A stretch of 11,620 nucleotides of DNA from CAZUGH01 sp964619785. GTDB lineage: Bacteria > Bacillota > Clostridia > Lachnospirales > Lachnospiraceae. Made by a program: the position numbers and the translations under genes. Within the stretch, counting starts at the first letter, position 1; each line of letters opens with the position of its first letter. The notes under the pieces are model-generated. The model was not told the DNA's origin. It worked only from the letters and a program-made list of their open reading frames with translations, and searched no databases. The stretch is taken from NCBI GenBank assembly GCA_964619785.1, contig CAZUGH010000055.1, positions 1 through 11,620 of the forward strand, in the 5' to 3' direction. Below are positions 7,165 through 11,620 of this stretch, piece after piece.

Positions 7165-7184
7165 TACGTAAAATAAGGTATTAT
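7156..7184 (+). promoter_or_regulatory. sigma-A-type promoter of the glycosyl-phosphotransferase gene
   Basis: TTGTGA (7156-7161), a 17-nt spacer and TATTAT (7179-7184). Transcription would start near 7191, about 29 nt before the TTG start codon at 7220. Confidence 0.65.
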
Positions 7185-7205
7185 GTTTAGGTGAACTACC
7201 GAGAA

Positions 7206-7212
7206 AGGAAGG
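7206..7212 (+). promoter_or_regulatory. Shine-Dalgarno site that fixes a TTG start
   Basis: AGGAAGG, 7 nt before TTG at 7220. No in-frame ATG occurs until about residue 60, within the membrane region, so TTG is the credible start. Confidence 0.7.
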
Positions 7213-7219
7213 ATTTCTA

Positions 7220-8650
7220 TTGATTAAAGACAATCAAAAGCTTCTGAATCTTTTTCATGTATTGATTGACGCTTTCATTATCGTCTTTTCCTTCGCACTT
7301 GCTTACAATCTGCGATTTGACGAAGAGACAAGTTTTCTTATTATAAACGAGATTATCGATGAACCTTTAGGACTATATGGAACCTTTGCACAATATATGC
7401 AGATGTTGATATTTATTGTTCCCTGCTATATTGCATCGTATTATTTTTTCAACCTATACAATCCTAAGAGATCGAATAGTCGAAAGCGCGAGATTCTGAA
7501 TCTAATTAAAGCAAATATTGTTGGTATTTTATATACCACATCCGCATTATGGTTTATGAAAAATGCCAGCTATGCACGTTTGTTCCTCATCATTTTCCTA
7601 GCATGCAATATGACACTTGATGTTATTGTTCGTATGATTATCGCGGGGATTCTGAAGAAGATGCGTAAGAGCGGCATGAATATGAAGCATATATTACTCG
7701 TCGGCTACAGCCGTGCCATGGAGGGCTACATTGACCGTTTGCTAGCTCATCCTGAATGGGGTTACAAGATTCATGGCATCCTAGACAACCGCAAGCGTAT
7801 CGGCAAGGACTATCGTGATGTGCATGTCATCGGCAACATTGAGCAGCTCGCATCGGTTCTTGAGGAAAATGATTACGATGAGATCGTCGTTACATTGGGT
7901 CTGAGCGAATATGAACACCTTGAAGAGATTCTCTCAACAACAGAGAAATCTGGTGTACACACAAAGTTCGTACCGGATTACAATAACATTTTACCAACAA
8001 AGCCATACACAGAGGACTTAGATGGTCTCCCAGTTATTCATGTTCGTATGGTTCCACTCAGCAACTCATTTAACAGCTTTATTAAGCGCGCTGTGGATAT
8101 CTTCGGAGCAACTGTGGCATTGATACTTTTCTGTATTCCGATGTTAATTGTTACACTGATTATTAAATTGTCTTCGCCAGGACCTCTGATTTATAAGCAG
8201 GAACGTGTTGGATTGCACAATCGCTCCTTTATGATGTACAAGTTTCGGTCAATGAGAGTGCAAGATCCTTCAAAAGAAAAGCAGGCATGGACAACCGCCA
8301 ACGACCCACGTGTCACACCAATTGGTAAGTTTATTCGACGTACTAGTATTGATGAGCTACCACAGCTCTTTAATATTCTAAAGGGTGATATGAGTCTGGT
8401 AGGACCAAGGCCAGAACGACCATTCTTTGTTGAGAAGTTCAAGGAAGAGATACCACGTTATATGATTAAACATCAGGTTCGGCCAGGCCTTACTGGTTGG
8501 GCTCAGGTCAATGGTTATCGTGGTGACACATCCATTCGTATGCGTATCGATTGTGACCTGTATTATATTGAGAACTGGACCATGACGCTAGATTTCAAGA
8601 TTATACTTCTTACCTTCTTTAAGGGATTTGTTAATAAAAATGCATATTAA
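7220..8650 (+). CDS. polyprenyl-phosphate sugar phosphotransferase (WcaJ/CpsE type)
   Basis: A membrane enzyme that transfers a sugar 1-phosphate, in the WcaJ family commonly glucose or galactose, from a UDP-sugar to undecaprenyl phosphate, the first step of exopolysaccharide or capsule repeat-unit assembly. Seen: about four hydrophobic helices in the N-terminal half (near 13-30, 61-79, 97-113, 120-140); a Rossmann-like domain starting HILLVGYSR (157-165); a hydrophobic helix (about 293-316) with the following SSPGPLIYKQERVG; the sugar-transferase core YKFRSM (340-345); the acidic pair in SIDELPQLFN (D378, E379) followed by GDMSLVGPRPE; and RPGLTGWAQVNGYRG. At 476 aa it has the full two-domain family length. 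The sugar cannot be predicted. It stands alone: a promoter precedes it, a terminator follows, and no other glycan gene is in the window, so its partner genes must be elsewhere. Confidence 0.92.
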   Translation: MIKDNQKLLNLFHVLIDAFIIVFSFALAYNLRFDEETSFLIINEIIDEPLGLYGTFAQYMQMLIFIVPCYIASYYFFNLYNPKRSNSRKREILNLIKANIVGILYTTSALWFMKNASYARLFLIIFLACNMTLDVIVRMIIAGILKKMRKSGMNMKHILLVGYSRAMEGYIDRLLAHPEWGYKIHGILDNRKRIGKDYRDVHVIGNIEQLASVLEENDYDEIVVTLGLSEYEHLEEILSTTEKSGVHTKFVPDYNNILPTKPYTEDLDGLPVIHVRMVPLSNSFNSFIKRAVDIFGATVALILFCIPMLIVTLIIKLSSPGPLIYKQERVGLHNRSFMMYKFRSMRVQDPSKEKQAWTTANDPRVTPIGKFIRRTSIDELPQLFNILKGDMSLVGPRPERPFFVEKFKEEIPRYMIKHQVRPGLTGWAQVNGYRGDTSIRMRIDCDLYYIENWTMTLDFKIILLTFFKGFVNKNAY

Positions 8651-8661
8651 GCTTTACAGAC

Positions 8662-8692
8662 AAGGGGCCATCATGTTGATAGCCCCTTTTTT
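8662..8692 (+). terminator. terminator of the glycosyl-phosphotransferase gene, probably bidirectional
   Basis: AAGGGGC (8662-8668) pairs with GCCCCTT (8682-8688). The inner ATCA/TGAT pairs close a 3-nt loop, with one C-A mismatch between the two parts. The stem is followed by a run of T (8687-8692). On the minus strand the same stem follows directly after the stop of the convergent helicase gene, with a weaker T tail, so it probably serves both. Confidence 0.85.
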
Positions 8693-11069
8693 ATTTGTTC
8701 CAGAATTCTTGAATTTTCTTCTCCATCTGTTCTTTATCTACCACTTCGTATGGGTACCATTCTCTTGGAAAGAGTTCCTGATAGCTGCGTCCCAAAAAGC
8801 GTTCATCTAATAGCAAAATGATTCCACGGTCCGTCGCAGTTCGTATCACTCGTCCACCAGATTGCAAAACCTTGTTCATTCCCTGATATAGATAGGCATA
8901 GTCAAAGCCATGTCCCTTCACGGCATCATAATATCGGTGAAATAACTCTCTCTCGTTACATACCATCGGCAAACCCGTTCCCACAATGGCGGCACCGATT
9001 AACCGGTCATCGGTCAAGTCAATCCCCTCGCTGAAGATTCCTCCCATCACACAAAATCCAATCTGTGTCTCTTCATTTTCCTGGGAAAATGATTCTAAAA
9101 ATTCTTCTTTCTGCGGCTCTGTCATCGAACGTTCCTGACAAACCAATTTGGCTGTCGACTTAGCCTCGAATATCTCCTTCACATTTTCCATATAAGCATA
9201 GGATGGAAAAAACGCCAGATAATTACCTTGTCGCCCCGCCACAAATGCCGCCAGATAATCTGCCACTTTGTTATATTCTGTAGCATTGCGTCTTGTATAC
9301 TTTGTACTCACATCTTTTGCAATGAAAATCCGCCGATTCTCCGGCAAGAAGGATGATGGTGCATAGACCGCATAATCCTCTGGCTCTCCTGCTAGTTGTT
9401 CGCGATAATAACGAATTGGCAATAGTGTTGCCGAGAAAAACACGGCGCTCTTACCACGCATCAATACATGGGAAAGCTGCGTGGAGGGGTCCATACATTG
9501 AAGCTTAATTCGGAATTTTCCATCCTCGTCATAATCGGTATAAGCCACATATTTTTCATCCATCTGATCAAGAATATGAGAAAAATGTCGCAGTGAAAAA
9601 TAAAAATCGAGAATCTTCTCGCGTTCGGGTAACGGCTGATTATCCTTCAAAAACTCTTCAAATTCTCCCAACACTCGCAAAACGGTAAAGCCGAACAACC
9701 CGGTAGATTCCAGCTCTCGAAACTCATCACATTGCTGTTTCCACTCAAGCATCTGACGATTACCAGATTCCAGCGTTTTGATGAATTTTCTCATCTTAAT
9801 CTTCAAGCGGTCCTCAAATTCATGTTCGGACATCTTCTTCACAATCCTCTTAATCTCAAGAAAATCTTCTTTCACAAGAACCGCACTATACATCTCACGC
9901 CCACGTTCTACTAGATTGTGAGCCTCATCAATCAAAAATACCATATCCCCCTTCTTGCCTTCCGAAAAAAATCGCTTGAGATAAATATTAGGTTCAAACA
10001 CATAATTATAATCACAAATAACCGCGTCCGCAAATAGCGCTGCGTCCAAGCTCATCTCATATGGGCATACCTCATGTTTCTCGCTATACTCCAAGATAAG
10101 CTCCCTATCAATCTTCTCCTCATGCACCAAAAGGTCATATACCGCCGCATTTACACGATCATAATGCCCCTTGGCTCTAGGGCAATCAATCGGATTACAA
10201 CTTACCTTATCAAGTACGCATAACTTTTCCTTAGCCGTCAGCGTCACCGGCTTGAAGGTCAGATTTTCCCCAGCAAGCAGCTCAAAACATTGCTCCGCTA
10301 CCGTTCTTGTTATCGTCTTCGCTGTCAAGTAGAAAATACGATCCACTAGTCCCTCCCCCATCGCTTGCACCGCGGGGAATACAGTAGAAATCGTCTTGCC
10401 AACACCTGTGGGAGCTTCTAGGTACAGCTTCTTCCCACGCTGAATCGTCCGATATACACCAACAACCAGGTCACGCTGTCCTTCTCGATATGAAAATGGA
10501 AACTCAAGCTGGTGAATGCTCGCATCACGTTTCTTCTTCCATTGGTATTGGTACATCGCCCATTTCGAATACAGTTCAATCAAGTCTAAAAACCATTCTT
10601 CAATCTCCGCAAATGTAAACGTGTCCACAAATCGACGCTCACTCTCAGATTCCAAATGACAATAGGTAACCTGTACACCAATCTCATCGAGTTCCTCTTC
10701 TTCTGCCACCATGTAGGCATAACACATCGCTTGCGCTTTGTGTACAAAAACAGGTTCCCCTAGATTGTAAATATCAAAATACACGCCCTTTATCTCATCA
10801 ATCACGGTCTTCTCGCCATGTATCACACCGTCTGCACGTCCCTCAACACGAAGTACAAAGGAATCATCCCCACTCTTCAAAATATGGTCAGCAAAAAGAG
10901 GGACCTCTGCTTGATACTCTGGTCCCATCCTTCGCTGTATCTTGCGGTGCAAATTGCTTCCTGCCTGCATCGCCTCAGTATCCCTTACTCCCGAACCCGT
11001 ACTGTTCAAATCACCACTTCTGAAAATGAACTCAACCAAATTCCGGACAGATATCTTCACCATATCCAT
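8691..11069 (-). CDS. RecB-like nuclease fused to XPD/DinG-type Fe-S helicase (Rad3-related)
   Basis: A 792-residue superfamily 2 DNA helicase, probably a DNA repair or processing enzyme. The N-terminal ~180 residues look like a PD-(D/E)XK nuclease: GSNLH (H41), GRADG (D80), DEIKG (E92, K94) and QAMCY (Q113-x3-Y117). The helicase core has Walker A APTGVGKT (K225), four cysteines placed like the XPD iron-sulfur cluster (C284, C291, C296, C335), a DEAH box (381-384), FFSATLLP (544-551) and motif VI QSGGRVIR (736-743). Family knowledge: XPD/DinG helicases move 5' to 3' on single strands. The coupled nuclease activity is inferred from motifs. I chose the ATG at 11069 with AAAGGA upstream; a second ATG two codons on is possible. 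It is divergent from the DUF1292 gene across a symmetric promoter region. Residues 661-665 carry the FSQEN repeat. Confidence 0.88.
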   Translation of the reverse strand: MDMVKISVRNLVEFIFRSGDLNSTGSGVRDTEAMQAGSNLHRKIQRRMGPEYQAEVPLFADHILKSGDDSFVLRVEGRADGVIHGEKTVIDEIKGVYFDIYNLGEPVFVHKAQAMCYAYMVAEEEELDEIGVQVTYCHLESESERRFVDTFTFAEIEEWFLDLIELYSKWAMYQYQWKKKRDASIHQLEFPFSYREGQRDLVVGVYRTIQRGKKLYLEAPTGVGKTISTVFPAVQAMGEGLVDRIFYLTAKTITRTVAEQCFELLAGENLTFKPVTLTAKEKLCVLDKVSCNPIDCPRAKGHYDRVNAAVYDLLVHEEKIDRELILEYSEKHEVCPYEMSLDAALFADAVICDYNYVFEPNIYLKRFFSEGKKGDMVFLIDEAHNLVERGREMYSAVLVKEDFLEIKRIVKKMSEHEFEDRLKIKMRKFIKTLESGNRQMLEWKQQCDEFRELESTGLFGFTVLRVLGEFEEFLKDNQPLPEREKILDFYFSLRHFSHILDQMDEKYVAYTDYDEDGKFRIKLQCMDPSTQLSHVLMRGKSAVFFSATLLPIRYYREQLAGEPEDYAVYAPSSFLPENRRIFIAKDVSTKYTRRNATEYNKVADYLAAFVAGRQGNYLAFFPSYAYMENVKEIFEAKSTAKLVCQERSMTEPQKEEFLESFSQENEETQIGFCVMGGIFSEGIDLTDDRLIGAAIVGTGLPMVCNERELFHRYYDAVKGHGFDYAYLYQGMNKVLQSGGRVIRTATDRGIILLLDERFLGRSYQELFPREWYPYEVVDKEQMEKKIQEFWNK
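9075..9090. repeat. 16-bp near-palindrome ATTTTCCTGGGAAAAT, copy 3
   Basis: Identical to the copies at 1988-2003 and 2933-2948. It lies in the second helicase lobe of the Rad3-like gene and encodes FSQEN at residues 661-665 on the minus strand, in the same codon frame as the other two. Confidence 0.85.
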
Positions 11070-11101
11070 CTAACATCATCCTTTTTTCTTCTATAATAAA
11101 T

Positions 11102-11130
11102 ATTGTATTGCATTCTTGTCCAAGATACAA
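11102..11130 (-). promoter_or_regulatory. promoter of the nuclease-helicase gene
   Basis: On the minus strand, TTGTAT (11130-11125), a 17-nt spacer and TACAAT (11107-11102). Start near 11095 gives a leader of about 26 nt before the ATG at 11069, with an AAAGGA ribosome site. Confidence 0.5.
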
Positions 11131-11136
11131 TACAAT
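11103..11136 (+). promoter_or_regulatory. promoter of the DUF1292 gene
   Basis: Two overlapping candidates, both with 17-nt spacers: TTGTAT (11103-11108) with TACAAT (11126-11131), the mirror image of the minus-strand promoter, and TTGCAT (11108-11113) with TACAAT (11131-11136). Sequence alone does not choose between them. Confidence 0.5.
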
Positions 11137-11170
11137 AAACGTATAAAATAATAAGAAATGAGGTAAATCA

Positions 11171-11515
11171 ATGAGCGAGCATAATCACGAATGTGGATGT
11201 GGATGCGGTCACGATCACAGCCACGAGGAAGAGTCACTATTCGTTACACTTACACTAGACGACGACAGCGAACTAAGATGTGAGGTCGTTGCAATCTATC
11301 CCGCAACGAATGACAAACAGTACATTGCCCTTACACCTGCAGATGAAGAGACCGAGGAACTATACTTCTTCCGTCTTGAGCCATCCGAAGATGATGAGGA
11401 AGAATCCATTCTCTGCGACATCGAAGACGAAGAAGAACTTGAGATTGCTACCGATGCTTTCGAAGAGTTAGTAGACGAAGAAGAATGGGAAGAGATAACA
11501 CAAGAAGAGGAATAA
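11171..11515 (+). CDS. DUF1292-family acidic protein with Cys/His-rich N-terminus
   Basis: A 114-residue, strongly acidic protein. Seen: an N-terminal run of alternating Cys, Gly and His (C8, C10, C12, H14, H16, H18) that could bind a metal ion; a beta-strand-rich core (about 22-70) with LFVTLTLDDDSELRCEVV and ELYFFRLEP, which resembles the DUF1292 (YrzB-like) domain of Firmicutes; and a C-terminal tail that is mostly Glu and Asp. The family has no established function, so none is assigned. There is no signal peptide or membrane segment, so it is probably cytoplasmic. The ATG at 11171 has GAGGT 6 nt upstream. It is transcribed alone, between a divergent promoter and a terminator. Compared with plain DUF1292 proteins, the Cys/His extension is the notable part. 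The family call is moderately confident; metal binding is inference. Confidence 0.75.
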   Translation: MSEHNHECGCGCGHDHSHEEESLFVTLTLDDDSELRCEVVAIYPATNDKQYIALTPADEETEELYFFRLEPSEDDEEESILCDIEDEEELEIATDAFEELVDEEEWEEITQEEE

Positions 11516-11528
11516 CACAAGACAATTC

Positions 11529-11585
11529 AAAAGCCGTTACACCATAGCTGATTATTCAGTTAGGGTGCAGCGGCTTTTTTATTTG
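11529..11585 (+). terminator. terminator of the DUF1292 gene
   Basis: AAAAGCCG (11529-11536) pairs with CGGCTTTT (11571-11578). ACACC-like and GGGTG-like inner segments and a small apical CTGA/TCAG stem (11548-11559) extend the hairpin, which is followed by a T-rich tail. It starts 14 nt after the stop codon. The remaining 35 bases to the window end hold nothing I can identify. Confidence 0.8.
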
Positions 11586-11620
11586 GTTGCCATCTGTGGG
11601 GTTGGCGGGCTTGCTTGGGG

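Larger units (their letters stand above)
11101..11137. repeat. 10-bp inverted repeat in the divergent helicase/DUF1292 promoter region
   Basis: TATTGTATTG (11101-11110) and its exact complement CAATACAATA (11128-11137) flank a 17-base spacer. Both divergent promoters are built from the arms. It may be an operator for a dimeric regulator, or simply two mirrored promoters. Confidence 0.7.

Noticed and set aside
11296..11520. Ser-rich open frame antisense to the DUF1292 gene
   Set aside because: It is the reverse reading of Glu/Asp codons in the acidic tail, with no independent signals.

Overview
The window looks like a chromosomal segment of a low-to-moderate G+C, Gram-positive anaerobe of the Clostridia, most likely a Lachnospiraceae relative. 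The basis is the style of the proteins (a Csp-type S8 peptidase with an inserted jellyroll-like region, a clostridial HisC N-terminus, a DUF1292 protein, a Rad3-like helicase with an N-terminal nuclease), strong Shine-Dalgarno sites, TTG starts and sigma-A-like promoters. This is inference from protein style; no rRNA or marker gene is present. No tRNA, rRNA, CRISPR array, transposase, phage gene or attachment site was found, and no gene-free stretch reaches 300 bases.

Left part (1-7075), all on the minus strand, in transcription order: an HtrA/DegP-type membrane-anchored serine protease (5546-7075); a divergent ClpX-type unfoldase (4072-5436); a Csp-like subtilisin-family peptidase (2342-4021); a class I PLP aminotransferase (1091-2284); and histidinol-phosphate aminotransferase hisC (up to 1057), which reaches the window edge with probably only its stop codon missing. 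The first three form a run of protein-quality-control or proteolysis genes. Each unit seems to have its own signals. A hairpin after htrA abuts the clpX promoter. A terminator hairpin after clpX contains the Shine-Dalgarno site of the peptidase gene. A good promoter for the aminotransferase-hisC pair has its -35 box over the stop codon of the peptidase gene.

Centre (7076-8692): a divergent intergenic region with a well-formed promoter for a single plus-strand gene, a WcaJ/CpsE-type polyprenyl-phosphate sugar phosphotransferase that starts exopolysaccharide or capsule repeat-unit synthesis. A hairpin terminator follows it directly and is probably shared with the convergent helicase gene.

Right part (8691-11620): a minus-strand gene for a RecB-like nuclease fused to an XPD/DinG-type iron-sulfur helicase. 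It is divergent from a small, very acidic DUF1292 protein with a Cys/His-rich N-terminus, and the two share a symmetric, overlapping promoter region. A terminator closes the DUF1292 gene.

The most unusual signal is a 16-base near-palindrome, ATTTTCCTGGGAAAAT. It occurs three times, identically, inside three unrelated genes, always in the same orientation and the same reading frame, where it encodes Phe-Ser-Gln-Glu-Asn. None of the three gene functions explains it. It could be a genome-wide iterated motif (uptake-, HIP1- or Chi-like) or a small repeat tolerated inside genes.
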